From Nocardioides sp. GY 10127 (GTDB taxonomy: Bacteria; Actinomycetota; Actinomycetes; Propionibacteriales; Nocardioidaceae): a stretch of 64,000 nucleotides of DNA. How positions within the stretch are numbered: position 1 is the stretch's first letter; every line of letters begins with the position of its first letter. Positions 50,655-64,000 of this stretch are shown here, one piece after another. The notes under the pieces were generated by a model. The model saw only the letters and a program-made list of their open reading frames with translations, had not been told where the DNA came from and did no database searches. The position numbers were made by a program, and so were the translations under genes. Location of the stretch: assembly GCF_004919085.1 (NCBI RefSeq), contig NZ_STGL01000001.1, positions 248,001 to 312,000 of the forward strand, read 5' to 3'.

Positions 50655-50894
50655 TCAGTAGGCGTAGAGCATGCCGAGGGCGATCACCGTGGCGAACCAC
50701 AGGACGCCGGTGGCGATGGTGATCCTGTCCAGGTTCTTCTCGGCCACCGACGAACCGCCCAGGGAGCTGCTGACGCCGCCGCCGAACATGTCGGACAGAC
50801 CGCCGCCGCGCCCCTTGTGGAGCAGCACGAGCATGACCATCAGCGCGCTGGAGAGCACCAGCACGATGGTGAAGACGAGAATGAGGAGATCCAC
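50655..50894 (-). CDS. secG: SecG preprotein translocase subunit
   Basis: 79 residues, two helices (LLILVFTIVLVLSSALMVML; ITIATGVLWFATVIALGML) separated by a Gly-rich loop (HKGRGGGLSDMFGGGVSSS). SecG supports protein movement through SecYEG. GTG 50894 lies 7 nt after a TAGGAT box, so it has its own leaderless promoter, separate from the tpiA operon upstream. Confidence 0.95.
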   Translation of the reverse strand: MDLLILVFTIVLVLSSALMVMLVLLHKGRGGGLSDMFGGGVSSSLGGSSVAEKNLDRITIATGVLWFATVIALGMLYAY

Positions 50895-50901
50895 GGGCGC
50901 G

Positions 50902-50907
50902 ATCCTA
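50902..50907 (-). promoter_or_regulatory. -10 box, leaderless promoter of secG
   Basis: TAGGAT on the minus strand, 7 nt before GTG 50894. Confidence 0.5.
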
Positions 50908-50922
50908 CGTGAAGGTGGTCAA

Positions 50923-50963
50923 CGACACCGGCAGCGGGCCCACAGGACCCGCTGCCGGTGTCG
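50923..50963 (-). terminator. 16-bp stem-loop terminator after tpiA
   Basis: CGACACCGGCAGCGGG (50923-50938) and CCCGCTGCCGGTGTCG (50948-50963) form a perfect 16-bp stem with a 9-nt loop, 32 bp after the tpiA stop. Ends the gap-pgk-tpi operon before secG. Confidence 0.85.
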
Positions 50964-50994
50964 GCCGGTCAAGACCGGTCGGTCAGGACGGCTC

Positions 50995-51783
50995 TCAGAC
51001 CGTCGGCAGCTGCGCATAGCGGCAGATGCCGGAGAACTCCTCCGCCTGGAGGCTCGCGCCGCCGACGAGGCAGCCGTCGACGTCGTCCTTCTCCATGATG
51101 GCGGCCGCGTTGGCCGCCTTCACCGAGCCGCCGTAGAGGACGCGGACGCCCTCTGCGGCCTCGGCGCCGAGGTTCTCGGCGACCCAGCCACGGATCGCCG
51201 CGCAGACCTCCTGCGCGTCCTCGGGGGTCGCCACCTCGCCGGTGCCGATGGCCCAGACGGGCTCGTAGGCCACGACCAGGCCGGCGACCTCGTCGGCGGT
51301 GAAGCCGGCGAGGCTGCCCGCGACCTGGGCGAGGGTGTAGGAGACCTGCTCCCCCGCCTTGCGCACGTCGAGGGGCTCACCGACGCAGACGATCGGCGTC
51401 ATGCCGGCCGCGAGCGCCTTGCGCGACTTCGTGTTCACGAGCGCGTCCGACTCGCCGTGGTACTCGCGGCGCTCGGAGTGACCGGTGACGACGTAGGAGC
51501 ACCCCAGCTTCGCCAGCATGCCCGCGGGGATCTCGCCCGTGTAGGCACCGCCGTCGTGGGCGGAGACGTCCTGCGCGCCGTAGCGGATCGACAGCTTGTC
51601 GCCGTCGACCAGGGTCTGCACCGAGCGCAGGTCCGTGAACGGCGGGACGACGACCACCTCGACACCGGAGTAGTCGTGCTTCTTGTCGTCGAGCGTCCAG
51701 GCGAGCTTCTGCACGAGGGCGACGGCCTCGACGTGGTTGAGGTTCGCCTTCCAGTTGCCCGCCATGAGGGGCGTGCGTGCCAT
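50995..51783 (-). CDS. tpiA: Triose-phosphate isomerase
   Basis: 262 residues. Interconverts dihydroxyacetone phosphate and glyceraldehyde-3-phosphate. Catalytic Lys in AGNWKAN, His in VTGHSERR, Glu in [12 protein letters not shown], and the phosphate-binding loop [11 protein letters not shown] are all present. ATG 51783 lies 4 nt after the pgk stop. Third gene of gap-pgk-tpi, a classical glycolytic operon. Confidence 0.97.
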   Translation of the reverse strand: MARTPLMAGNWKANLNHVEAVALVQKLAWTLDDKKHDYSGVEVVVVPPFTDLRSVQTLVDGDKLSIRYGAQDVSAHDGGAYTGEIPAGMLAKLGCSYVVTGHSERREYHGESDALVNTKSRKALAAGMTPIVCVGEPLDVRKAGEQVSYTLAQVAGSLAGFTADEVAGLVVAYEPVWAIGTGEVATPEDAQEVCAAIRGWVAENLGAEAAEGVRVLYGGSVKAANAAAIMEKDDVDGCLVGGASLQAEEFSGICRYAQLPTV

Positions 51784-51787
51784 GCGG

Positions 51788-52987
<1,200 letters not shown>

Positions 52988-52988
52988 G

Positions 52989-53996
<1,008 letters not shown>

Positions 53997-54069
53997 TCAG
54001 ATAGTCAGGTGGTGGTCGCGGCGAGTTCTGTCCCGCCGCTGCGAGGCCTGGTTCGGTCCAGACGACTCG

Positions 54070-54075
54070 ACCCTA
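54070..54075 (-). promoter_or_regulatory. -10 box of the gap-pgk-tpi operon
   Basis: TAGGGT on the minus strand, 85 nt before the gap start. It implies a leader of about 80 nt. Confidence 0.45.
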
Positions 54076-54190
54076 GCGGTCTTCACTCCCCGCGTGACCC
54101 CCGTGGACCGTGCTACGAGCAAGTAACGGCGTGATGTCGGACTCGCTTCACCGGACGGACGCGTCCGCGTCGCCCATCCCACGCCGTGGG

Positions 54191-54206
54191 AGGGGCCAAA
54201 GCCCCT
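54191..54206 (-). terminator. Stem-loop after whiA
   Basis: AGGGGC, loop CAAA, GCCCCT: a 6-bp stem about 50 bp after the whiA stop. A second stem, TCCCAC-GCC-GTGGGA, lies just beyond. Confidence 0.5.
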
Positions 54207-54253
54207 GTCGCGACGCAGAGGCCGACGCCCCGGCGGGTGCCCAGGCGGCTGCC

Positions 54254-55240
54254 TCAGGCGTCCTCGGCGAGCAGCTCGGGCGACAGCGACGCCTCGGTGT
54301 CCGGGATGCCCAGCTCCTCCGCGCGCTTGTCCGCCATGGCCAGCAGCCGGCGGATACGCCCGGCGATCGCGTCCTTGGTGAGGACCGGCTCGTGCAGCTG
54401 ACCCAGCTCCTCCAGCGAGGCCTGCTTGTGCTCCAGGCGCAGGGCACCGGCCATCTTCAGGTGGTCGGGGACCTCGTCCCCGAGGATCTCCAACGCCCGC
54501 TCGACCCGGGCGCCGGCCGCCACGGCCGCGCGCGCCGACCGGCGCAGGTTCGCGTCGTCGAAGTTGGCGAGCCGGTTGGCGGTCGCCCGCACCTCGCGGC
54601 GCATCCGGCGCTCCTCCCACGCGAGCAGGGACTCGTGGGCGCCGAGCCGGGTCAGGAGCTGACCGATGGCGTCGCCGTCACGGATCACCACCCGGTCCAC
54701 GCCGCGCACCTCGCGGGCCTTGGCGGAGATGCCGAGCCGCCGGGCCACGCCCACGAGGGCCAGCGCCGCCTCCGAGCCCGGGCAGGTGATCTCCATGGCG
54801 CTGGAGCGGCCGGGCTCCGTGAGCGAGCCGTGCGCGAGGAAGGCCCCGCGCCAGGCGGCCACCGCGTCGCAGGTCCCGCCGGAGACCACCGCCGGGGGCA
54901 GCCCGCGGACCGGTCGCCCGCGGCCGTCGAGGAGGCCCGTCTGACGGGCCAGGGAGTCGCCGTCACGGTGGACGCGGAGCAGGTACCGGCTCCCCCGGCG
55001 CAGGCCGTTGCCCTGCACCATCACGATCTCGGAGGACGCGTTGTAGATCTCCGCGATGTCCTTGCGCAGCCGTCGGGCTGCGGCCCCGGTGTCCAGCTCC
55101 GCCTCGATCACCACACGCCCGCTGACCAGGTGCAGCCCGTTGGTGAACCGCAGGGTCGTGGCCACCTCCGCCTTCCGGCAGCACGTGCGGGTGACCGGGG
55201 TGTTGGCGAGCTCCGCCTTGACCTGTGCCGTCATCGCCAT
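54254..55240 (-). CDS. whiA: WhiA sporulation/division transcription factor
   Basis: 328 residues. WhiA proteins couple a degenerate LAGLIDADG homing-endonuclease fold (about 85-200, with [17 protein letters not shown]) to a C-terminal helix-turn-helix ([26 protein letters not shown]). They control cell-division and sporulation genes in actinobacteria and are also present in non-sporulating species. ATG 55240 ([12 protein letters not shown]); a CAGGAT box 7 nt upstream may be its own -10. The standard partners yvcK-rapZ-uvrC are directly upstream. Confidence 0.95.
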   Translation of the reverse strand: MAMTAQVKAELANTPVTRTCCRKAEVATTLRFTNGLHLVSGRVVIEAELDTGAAARRLRKDIAEIYNASSEIVMVQGNGLRRGSRYLLRVHRDGDSLARQTGLLDGRGRPVRGLPPAVVSGGTCDAVAAWRGAFLAHGSLTEPGRSSAMEITCPGSEAALALVGVARRLGISAKAREVRGVDRVVIRDGDAIGQLLTRLGAHESLLAWEERRMRREVRATANRLANFDDANLRRSARAAVAAGARVERALEILGDEVPDHLKMAGALRLEHKQASLEELGQLHEPVLTKDAIAGRIRRLLAMADKRAEELGIPDTEASLSPELLAEDA

Positions 55241-55360
55241 GCGGCCGATCCTGCCACGCTCGACCCAGCCTGACGGGCAACGGGGCCACCCACGCGCCCG
55301 GGCGTGTCGCGGACCCGTTCGGGCACGTTCGGGCACGGGCCGGGCGCGCGACGCTCGACC

Positions 55361-56401
55361 TCAGCGGCCGACGCGCGCCTCCACCAGCCGCTCCAGCGCG
55401 CCGGCGAGCAGGTGCACGTCGTGACGGGGACTTCCGTCGTCGCAGGCGACGTCCGTGACGACCACGCGGGCACCGCAGGCCGCGGCCTCCCGCTCGAGGT
55501 CGGGGAGCGTGGCCGGGTCCACGAGCTCGGGGTCGAGGATCGACGGGTCGACCAGGACGACGTCCAGCCGCAGGTCCGGTGCGTGCTCGCGCAGGACCCG
55601 CAGGTGGTCGGCGGGCGCGAAGCCGCCCGTCTCCCCCGGCTGCTCCGCCAGGTTGAGGACGACGGCCAGGCGGGCCGGCGTGGAGACGAGGGCGTCCCGC
55701 AGCCCGGGCACCATCAGGTGCGGCAGCACGGAGGTGAACCAGGAGCCGGGGCCGAGGAGCACCCAGTCGGCGGCCAGCACCGCGTCGACCGCCTCGGTGC
55801 AGGGGGCGGGGTCGGCGGGCTCGAGCGCGACGGACTCGATGCGCCCGGCGGTGGTGGCGACCTCGACCTGGCCTCGCACCGTCGTCCGGGCGTCCGGGGC
55901 CCCGGGCTCCGCCCCGCGCACCACGGCGCGGATGTCCATCGGCGTCAGCGCCATCGGCAGCACGCGACCGCGCGCACCGAGCAGGCGACCGACGAGGTCG
56001 AGGGCGGCGACGTGGTCCCCGAGCTGCTCCCACAGCGCCACGATGAGCAGGTTGCCCACGCTGTGGCCCCGCATGTCGCCGTCGCCCGCGAAGCGGTGCT
56101 GGAGCACCTGCTCCCACGTCTCGCCCCAGTCGTCGGAGCCGCAGAGGGCCGCGAGGGCCATCCGCAGGTCACCCGGAGGCAGCACTCCGAACTCCGCGCG
56201 GAGGCGGCCGGACGAGCCACCGTTGTCCGCGACCGTCACGACGGCGGTCACCTCGCCGACCACGTCGTCGTAGGTCAGCTCGCGCAGCGCACGCAGGGTG
56301 GCGTGGAGGCCGTGGCCCCCGCCCAGGGCGACGACCCGGGCACCCGGCCGTTCGGACGGCGGGGGCGGCAGTGGGATCTCGGGGACGGCGGGCGCGCTCA
56401 C
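55361..56401 (-). CDS. yvcK: YvcK-family (gluconeogenesis factor) protein
   Basis: 346 residues. UDP-sugar binding protein of the CofD-like fold, needed for cell-wall homeostasis and growth on gluconeogenic carbon sources in several Gram-positive bacteria. Motifs: VVALGGGHGLHATLRAL, VTVADNGGSSGRLR, PPGDLRMALAAL, GHSVGNLLIVAL and LLGPGSWFTSVLPHL. GTG 56401 overlaps the rapZ stop by 4 bp. The N terminus has a short Pro-rich stretch (IPLPPPPSERP). Confidence 0.93.
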   Translation of the reverse strand: MSAPAVPEIPLPPPPSERPGARVVALGGGHGLHATLRALRELTYDDVVGEVTAVVTVADNGGSSGRLRAEFGVLPPGDLRMALAALCGSDDWGETWEQVLQHRFAGDGDMRGHSVGNLLIVALWEQLGDHVAALDLVGRLLGARGRVLPMALTPMDIRAVVRGAEPGAPDARTTVRGQVEVATTAGRIESVALEPADPAPCTEAVDAVLAADWVLLGPGSWFTSVLPHLMVPGLRDALVSTPARLAVVLNLAEQPGETGGFAPADHLRVLREHAPDLRLDVVLVDPSILDPELVDPATLPDLEREAAACGARVVVTDVACDDGSPRHDVHLLAGALERLVEARVGR

Positions 56402-57282
56402 TCGCGCCCCAGGTCACGGTGGGTGGCGGTGGCCTGGAACCCACGCTCGACGAGACGCCGGGTGATCTCCTCCGTCATCGCCACGCTGCGGTGCTTGCCC
56501 CCGGTGCAGCCGATCGCCACGCGCATGAACCGCTTGCCCTCGCGCAGGTACCCCTCCGCGACGCCCTCGAGGACGGGCAGGTAGCCGTCGAGGAACTCGG
56601 CGGCGCCGGGCTGGGAGAGGACGTAGTCGGAGACCTCCGGGTCCCGGCCGGTGCTCGGGCGCAGCTCTGGGATCCAGTGCGGGTTGGGCAGGAAGCGCAT
56701 GTCGGCCAGGAAGTCGGCGTCCACGGGGATGCCGTACTTGAAGCCGAAGCTCACCACGCGGATGCGCAGGCGCGTCGCCTCGTCGGTACCGAACGCCTCC
56801 CGGATGCGCGCGGTGAGCTGGTGGACGTTGAGCGAGGTGGTGTCGATGACCAGGTCGGCGTCCCCGCGCAGGTCGGCGAGGACCCGGCGCTCGCGCTGGA
56901 GGCCGTCGAGCAGGCGTCCGCTGCCCTGCAGGGGGTGCGGACGGCGCACCGCCTCCTGCCGCCGCACGAGCACCTCGTCGCTGCACTCCAGGAAGACCAG
57001 GGAGGCGAGCCGTCCGTGGGCGCCCTCGGCCAGGTTCACCTGGAGGGAGTCGAAGAACGACCCCGAGCGGACGTCGACCACCACCGCGATCGGCTGGCTC
57101 GTCCCGCGGCTGGTGTCGACGAGGCGGACGACGTCACCCAGGAGGGACGGCGGCAGGTTGTCGACGACGTAGTACCCGAGGTCCTCGAGCTCCTTGGCCG
57201 CCGTGCTCCGCCCGGCCCCCGTCATGCCCGTCACCACGACGAGCCGACCGGGCTCGTGCCCGGTGTCCGCAGCGCTGCTCAT
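56398..57282 (-). CDS. rapZ: RapZ-like RNase adapter / nucleotide-binding protein
   Basis: 294 residues. The N-terminal P-loop is [18 protein letters not shown]; the Walker B-like part and the C-terminal domain follow, with [14 protein letters not shown] and [12 protein letters not shown]. In E. coli, RapZ controls turnover of the sRNA GlmZ; in actinobacteria the role is less clear but the gene is always near yvcK-whiA. ATG 57282 overlaps the uvrC stop (ATGA), so it is translated with uvrC. Confidence 0.93.
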   Translation of the reverse strand: MSSAADTGHEPGRLVVVTGMTGAGRSTAAKELEDLGYYVVDNLPPSLLGDVVRLVDTSRGTSQPIAVVVDVRSGSFFDSLQVNLAEGAHGRLASLVFLECSDEVLVRRQEAVRRPHPLQGSGRLLDGLQRERRVLADLRGDADLVIDTTSLNVHQLTARIREAFGTDEATRLRIRVVSFGFKYGIPVDADFLADMRFLPNPHWIPELRPSTGRDPEVSDYVLSQPGAAEFLDGYLPVLEGVAEGYLREGKRFMRVAIGCTGGKHRSVAMTEEITRRLVERGFQATATHRDLGRE

Positions 57283-59330
57283 GCTTCCTCGATCTCCCCG
57301 GTGGCGGTGTTGACGACCCAGCCGCTCCCGCCCTCGGCGGGCCCGTCCGCGGCCGTGGGGCCATTGTGTCCGTCGGTGCCGCCCGAGCCCTGCGCCGACC
57401 CGCCGGGCTCGACCGCCGCCTTGATCGCCTCCGCCGTGCGCGGACCGATGCCGGGCACCTGGGCGATCTCCTCCACCGTGGCCCCCCGCAGCTTCTTGAG
57501 CGAGCCGAAGTGCGCCAGGAGCGTCTTGCGTCGCACCTCGCCCAGGCCCGGCACGTCGTCCAGGGCGGACTCCACCATGGACTTCGAGCGCCGAGAGCGG
57601 TGGTGCGTGATGGCGAAGCGGTGGGCCTCGTCCCGGAGCCGCTGGAGCAGGTAGAGGCCCTCGGAGGTGCGCGGGAGGATCACCGGGTCCTCCTCGTTCG
57701 GCACCCAGACCTCCTCCAGCCGCTTCGCCAGGCCGCACACGGGGACGTCGTCGATGCCGAGCTCCTCGAGGGCAGCGCGGGCCGCCGCCACCTGCGGCGG
57801 GCCGCCGTCGACGACGACCAGGCCCGGCTGGTAGGCGAACTTGCGGGGCCGGCCGGTTTCCGGGTCCACGAGCATCGGCCCGTTCTCGCCGTCCCCGGGG
57901 CGGTACTCGCTGCGCGCCTGCTCGTCGAGGAGCCGGCGGAAGCGCCGGGTGATCACCTCGTGCATGGACGCCACGTCGTTCTGGCCGTCCACGCCCTTGA
58001 TCACGAACCGGCGGTACTCCGACTTGCGCGCGAGGCCGTCCTCGAAGACGACCATGGAGGCGACCACCTCCGTGCCCTGCAGGTTGGAGATGTCGTAGCA
58101 CTCGATGCGCAACGGGACGTCGTCGAGCTCCAACGCCTCCTGGATCTCCTCCAGCGCCCGGTTGCGGGTCGTGAGGTCGCTGGCGCGCTTGGTCTTGTGC
58201 AGCGCCAGCGACTGGGAGGCGTTCTTCTCCACCGTCTCCAGCAGCGTCCGCTTGTCGCCCCGCTGCGGGACCCGGACCTGCACCCTGGAGCCGCGCAGGT
58301 CGCCGAGGAGCTCCTCGAGGGTGGCCGTGTCCGTGGGCAGCGCGGGCACGAGGATCTCCTTGGGGATCGACTCCCCCGACTCCCCCGCGTACAGCTGGAG
58401 CAGGAAGGTCTCGACGAGGTCGGCCGTCTCCCCCGAGTCCATTCGGTCGGCGACCCACCCCCGCTGGCCGCGGATGCGTCCGCCGCGGACGTAGAACACC
58501 TGGACGGCGACCTCCAGGGGGTCCTCGGCGAGCGCCACCACGTCGGCGTCGGCGCCGTCCCCGAGCACCACCGCCTGCTTCTCCAGGGCGCGGTTGAGGG
58601 CGCCCAGGTCGTCGCGGAGACGGGCGGCCCGCTCGAAGTCGAGGTCGTCGGAGGCGGCGTACATCTCCTTCTCGACCCGGCGGACGAACGCCTGGGTGCG
58701 ACCGCCCATGAAGTCGCAGAACTCGTCGACGATCACCCGGTGCTCGTCGGCGCTGACCTTCCCGACGCAAGGTGCCGAGCACTTGTCGATGTAGCCGAGC
58801 AGGCACGGCCGGCCGATCTGGGCCGAGCGCTTGAACACGCCGTTGCTGCACGAGCGCATCGGGAAGACGCGGAGCAGGATGTCGACGGTCTCGCGGATGG
58901 CCCAGGCGTGGCTGTACGGGCCGAAGTACCGCGTGCCCCGTCGCTTCGCACCGCGGCCGACCATCACCCGCGGGAACTCCTCGGAGACGGTCACCGCGAG
59001 CCAGGGGTAGGACTTGTCGTCGCGGTACTTGACGTTGAACCGCGGGTCGAACTCCTTGATCCAGGAGTACTCCAGCTGGAGCGCCTCGACCTCGGTGTTG
59101 ACGACGGTCCACTCGACGCTGCGCGCGGTGGTGACCATCGTGGCCGTGCGCGGGTGCAGGTTCTGGATCGGCTGGAAGTAGTTCGAGAGCCGGGCCCGGA
59201 GGCTGTTGGCCTTCCCGACGTAGATGACTCGCCCGTGGCCGTCGCGGAAGCGGTAGACCCCCGGCTGCGTCGGGATCGTGCCGGGCTCGGGTCGGTAGGA
59301 CAGGGGTCCGGTCGAGGGTCGTGCAGCCAC
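57279..59330 (-). CDS. uvrC: Excinuclease ABC subunit C (UvrC)
   Basis: 683 residues. Makes the two incisions in nucleotide excision repair. Domains in order: GIY-YIG nuclease (about 18-100, [19 protein letters not shown]), a Cys region ([13 protein letters not shown]), UVR domain for UvrB (about 210-245, [14 protein letters not shown]), RNase H-like nuclease ([20 protein letters not shown]) and tandem HhH ([13 protein letters not shown]). The C-terminal tail of about 35 residues is Gly-rich. GTG 59330 lies 6 nt after a TAGGCT box, so a leaderless transcript is likely; no SOS box is seen here. Leads the rapZ-yvcK cluster. Confidence 0.96.
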   Translation of the reverse strand: MAARPSTGPLSYRPEPGTIPTQPGVYRFRDGHGRVIYVGKANSLRARLSNYFQPIQNLHPRTATMVTTARSVEWTVVNTEVEALQLEYSWIKEFDPRFNVKYRDDKSYPWLAVTVSEEFPRVMVGRGAKRRGTRYFGPYSHAWAIRETVDILLRVFPMRSCSNGVFKRSAQIGRPCLLGYIDKCSAPCVGKVSADEHRVIVDEFCDFMGGRTQAFVRRVEKEMYAASDDLDFERAARLRDDLGALNRALEKQAVVLGDGADADVVALAEDPLEVAVQVFYVRGGRIRGQRGWVADRMDSGETADLVETFLLQLYAGESGESIPKEILVPALPTDTATLEELLGDLRGSRVQVRVPQRGDKRTLLETVEKNASQSLALHKTKRASDLTTRNRALEEIQEALELDDVPLRIECYDISNLQGTEVVASMVVFEDGLARKSEYRRFVIKGVDGQNDVASMHEVITRRFRRLLDEQARSEYRPGDGENGPMLVDPETGRPRKFAYQPGLVVVDGGPPQVAAARAALEELGIDDVPVCGLAKRLEEVWVPNEEDPVILPRTSEGLYLLQRLRDEAHRFAITHHRSRRSKSMVESALDDVPGLGEVRRKTLLAHFGSLKKLRGATVEEIAQVPGIGPRTAEAIKAAVEPGGSAQGSGGTDGHNGPTAADGPAEGGSGWVVNTATGEIEEA

Positions 59331-59336
59331 CCGATC

Positions 59337-59342
59337 AGCCTA
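59337..59342 (-). promoter_or_regulatory. -10 box, leaderless promoter of uvrC-rapZ-yvcK
   Basis: TAGGCT on the minus strand, 6 nt before GTG 59330. Confidence 0.5.
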
Positions 59343-59361
59343 CGAGGCGCCCCCGACAGCG

Positions 59362-59392
59362 ACGCCCACCCCCGCGCGGCGGAGGTGGGCGT
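59362..59392 (-). terminator. Stem-loop after the Rieske lipoprotein gene
   Basis: ACGCCCACC (59362-59370) and GGTGGGCGT (59384-59392) form a 9-bp stem, about 37 bp after the Rieske stop and upstream of the uvrC promoter. Confidence 0.65.
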
Positions 59393-59428
59393 GGATGTCC
59401 CCGTGGCGCGCCGGGCGCGCCGGGAGGA

Positions 59429-59911
59429 TCAGGCGATGGTGACCTCGCCGTCCTTGACCGTGATGTCGACGCTGTCGAGCGGGGACGGAGCGGGGCCCTC
59501 GAGGACGTCGCCGGTGCTCACGTCGAAGACGGAGCCGTGGCACGTGCACACGATGCCGTCGGCGCTGATCTGGCTCACCGGGCAGCCCTGGTGGGTGCAG
59601 ATGGCCGAGAAGCCCTCGTACTGGCCCTTCGTCGGCTGCGTGACGACGACCCCGGCGTCGCTGTAGATGACGCCGCTGCCCACGGGGACGTCGGACGCCT
59701 TGCCCAGCACCTGGCCGGACTCGGCCGTGGACTCCGCCGAGGCGGACCCGCTGTCGTCGGAGGAGCAGGCGGCCAGCACCGGGACGGCGAGGCCGGCCAC
59801 GGCCCCCAGGCCGATCGCCCGGCGGCGGGACAGGGCGCCGGGCGTCCCCGTCCTCGTGGCGTGCTCGGCACCGCAGCAGCAGGAGGCGGCGGGCGTGGTC
59901 TCGTCGGTCAT
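59429..59911 (-). CDS. Tat-exported Rieske 2Fe-2S lipoprotein
   Basis: 160 residues. A twin-arginine signal (LSRRRAIGLGAVAGLAVPV, Arg29-Arg31) ends in a lipobox (VLAAC, Cys49), so the folded protein is exported and lipid-anchored outside the membrane. The Rieske cluster motifs are CTHQGC and CTCHGS, the high-potential form with disulfide cysteines as in bc1/b6f proteins. An unusual Cys triplet (SCCCG, Cys11-13) precedes the signal. No cytochrome partner is nearby, so the redox partner is unknown. Confidence 0.9.
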   Translation of the reverse strand: MTDETTPAASCCCGAEHATRTGTPGALSRRRAIGLGAVAGLAVPVLAACSSDDSGSASAESTAESGQVLGKASDVPVGSGVIYSDAGVVVTQPTKGQYEGFSAICTHQGCPVSQISADGIVCTCHGSVFDVSTGDVLEGPAPSPLDSVDITVKDGEVTIA

Positions 59912-60058
59912 GCGGTCCTCCGGGGCGGGACGGGCCGGCGGGTCAGCCGTGGGGCGGCTGCCTGTCAGCGGGTGGGGTCGAGGCGACCGTACAGGGGCAG
60001 GGGTGCCCGGACGCGCGTGTCGACCGGTCGGCACGCCCGCACCCGCGCCCCCACCGGC

Positions 60059-63094
<3,036 letters not shown>

Positions 63095-63140
63095 GGGGGT
63101 CCTCTCCAGGGGGACGGGCGGCGGCCGGCGTGGCCGTCGT

Positions 63141-63156
63141 TCGAACAGACGTTCCC
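63141..63156. promoter_or_regulatory. LexA (SOS) box upstream of uvrA
   Basis: TCGAAC-AGAC-GTTC (63141-63154) has both half-sites of the Gram-positive/actinobacterial LexA box GAAC-N4-GTTC. It sits just downstream of the uvrA -10, overlapping the expected transcription start, a good place for repression. Confidence 0.8.
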
Positions 63157-63157
63157 C

Positions 63158-63163
63158 AGCCTA
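63158..63163 (-). promoter_or_regulatory. -10 box of uvrA
   Basis: TAGGCT on the minus strand, 63 bp before the uvrA GTG, so uvrA has a leader of about 55 nt, unlike uvrC. Confidence 0.5.
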
Positions 63164-63273
63164 CGGTGTCGTACCAGGGAGTCTCCAGCCTCTCACGCAC
63201 CACCGACAGCCCGACCGGGTGAGACCGTGCCCACGGCCCGCCCGACCGCGGCCCCACACCACGAGGAGCAACG

Positions 63274-63948
63274 ATGAGCGAGACGTACACCGGTCAGGTC
63301 AGGGTCGGCGGGGCGCCGGACACGCGCGAGGTCGGCGACCTGCGGATCACCAAGGTCGCGGTGGACGAGCGGATGTCGAACAACGCCTACCTGCTCACCT
63401 GCCTGAGCAGCGGTGACCAGGTGCTCGTCGACGCCGCCGCCGAGCCCGACACGCTGCTCGCGCTGCTCGACCCCGCGCGGCTGCGCACGGTCGTGACGAC
63501 GCACCAGCACTGGGACCACCACCGCGCGCTCGCCGACGTCGTCGCGGCGACCTCCGCCGAGGTGGCCGTGGGTGACCCGGACGCCGACGCCGTGACCGAG
63601 CAGACGGGCGTCCCCGTCACCCGGCGCGTCCAGGACGGAGACGTCGTCCCGGTGGGGTCGTGCGGCCTCGAGGTCGTCCGCATCACCGGGCACACCCCCG
63701 GGGCCGTCGTCCTCGCCTTCACCGAGCCCGGTGGACGCGCCCACCTCTTCACCGGTGACTCGCTGTTCCCGGGCGGCCCCGGCAAGACGCCCGACGCGGA
63801 GGCCTTCGCCTCGATCATGGACGACCTGGAGCGCAAGGTCTTCGACCGGTTCGGCGACGACACGTGGTTCTACCCCGGCCACGGGGACGACTCGACGCTC
63901 GGCGCCGAGCGTCCGCAGCTCGCGGAGTGGCGGGCCCGGGGCTGGTGA
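63274..63948 (+). CDS. Metallo-beta-lactamase-fold hydrolase (glyoxalase II-like)
   Basis: 224 residues. The metal motif HxHxDH is THQHWDHH, with further ligands in RITGHTPGAV, LFTGDSLF (Asp) and YPGHGDDST (His). The short form without extra domains fits glyoxalase II-like or general thioester hydrolases. The substrate cannot be read from the sequence. ATG 63274 has a GAGGAGC site. It is divergent from uvrA; there are about 180 bp between the two starts. Confidence 0.85.
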   Translation: MSETYTGQVRVGGAPDTREVGDLRITKVAVDERMSNNAYLLTCLSSGDQVLVDAAAEPDTLLALLDPARLRTVVTTHQHWDHHRALADVVAATSAEVAVGDPDADAVTEQTGVPVTRRVQDGDVVPVGSCGLEVVRITGHTPGAVVLAFTEPGGRAHLFTGDSLFPGGPGKTPDAEAFASIMDDLERKVFDRFGDDTWFYPGHGDDSTLGAERPQLAEWRARGW

Positions 63949-63953
63949 CCCCG

Positions 63954-63972
63954 GACCCGCACCACGCGGGTC
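63954..63972 (+). terminator. Stem-loop after the metallo-hydrolase gene
   Basis: GACCCGC, 5-nt loop, GCGGGTC: a 7-bp stem 5 bp after the stop at 63948. Confidence 0.6.
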
Positions 63973-64000
63973 AGGTGGGTCAGGCGGCCCGGCCCTCGCC

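Overview
The window is very GC-rich. Gene density is high, GTG starts are common, and 4-bp ATGA/GTGA gene overlaps are frequent. Actinobacterial marker genes are present: rbpA, whiA, sufR-sufB-sufD-sufC-sufS-sufU-sufT, an acVLRF1 gene and a DUF3099 gene. The backbone follows the same gene neighbourhood that I recall from Mycobacterium tuberculosis Rv1420 to Rv1484 (uvrC-rapZ-yvcK-whiA, gap-pgk-tpi, secG, pgl, tal-tkt, ctaB, suf operon, echA12/Rv1473, fabG1-inhA). This is therefore an actinobacterial chromosome, most likely of the Micrococcales type. The genus cannot be fixed from the sequence alone. I see no rRNA, tRNA, insertion sequence, prophage or CRISPR array.

Layout. 1-20.5 kb holds an SPFH/NfeD pair, ABC ATPases and exporters, serB, sixA, the fatty-acid pair fabG-fabI, dodecin, moaA, a SURF1-like gene, an SDR, echA, an ABC-F translation factor, a phosphotransferase-like gene and an acVLRF1-ASCH pair. 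20.5-27.4 kb is a complete suf iron-sulfur operon with a small Rieske gene inside it, headed by the regulator sufR. 27.4-31.2 kb holds two small membrane proteins, an ABC-2 exporter and ctaA (heme A synthase). 31.2-42.9 kb is a nine-gene, tightly coupled surface-polysaccharide operon, lying between ctaA and ctaB. 43.1-54 kb is central carbon metabolism: ctaB, tkt-tal-pgi, pgl, rbpA, secG and gap-pgk-tpi. 54-64 kb is whiA-yvcK-rapZ-uvrC, a Tat lipoprotein Rieske, uvrA with an SOS box, and a metallo-beta-lactamase-fold hydrolase.

Most unusual signals. (1) A dispersed intergenic repeat is built on the 14-bp near-palindrome GTTTGGTCACCAAC. There are 13 copies at three loci within 11.6 kb. Neighbouring copies are always separated by exactly 27 bp (41-bp period), whether arranged as inverted pairs or as a five-copy direct array. 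(2) One 849-residue ORF joins a Wzx-like flippase to a predicted extracellular glycoside hydrolase. (3) zwf and opcA are absent from their usual place between pgi and pgl. (4) About 17 genes start 5-8 nt after a TANNNT-like -10 box, which indicates leaderless transcripts and allowed several start codons to be chosen.

Functionally, the Suf system supplies iron-sulfur clusters to Rieske proteins and MoaA. ctaA, ctaB and SURF1 serve heme-a oxidase assembly. The tkt/tal/pgi/pgl and gap/pgk/tpi sets carry carbon flow. The polysaccharide operon encodes glycosyltransferases, a flippase, a deacetylase and a glycosidase that could together build, export and trim a surface glycan.
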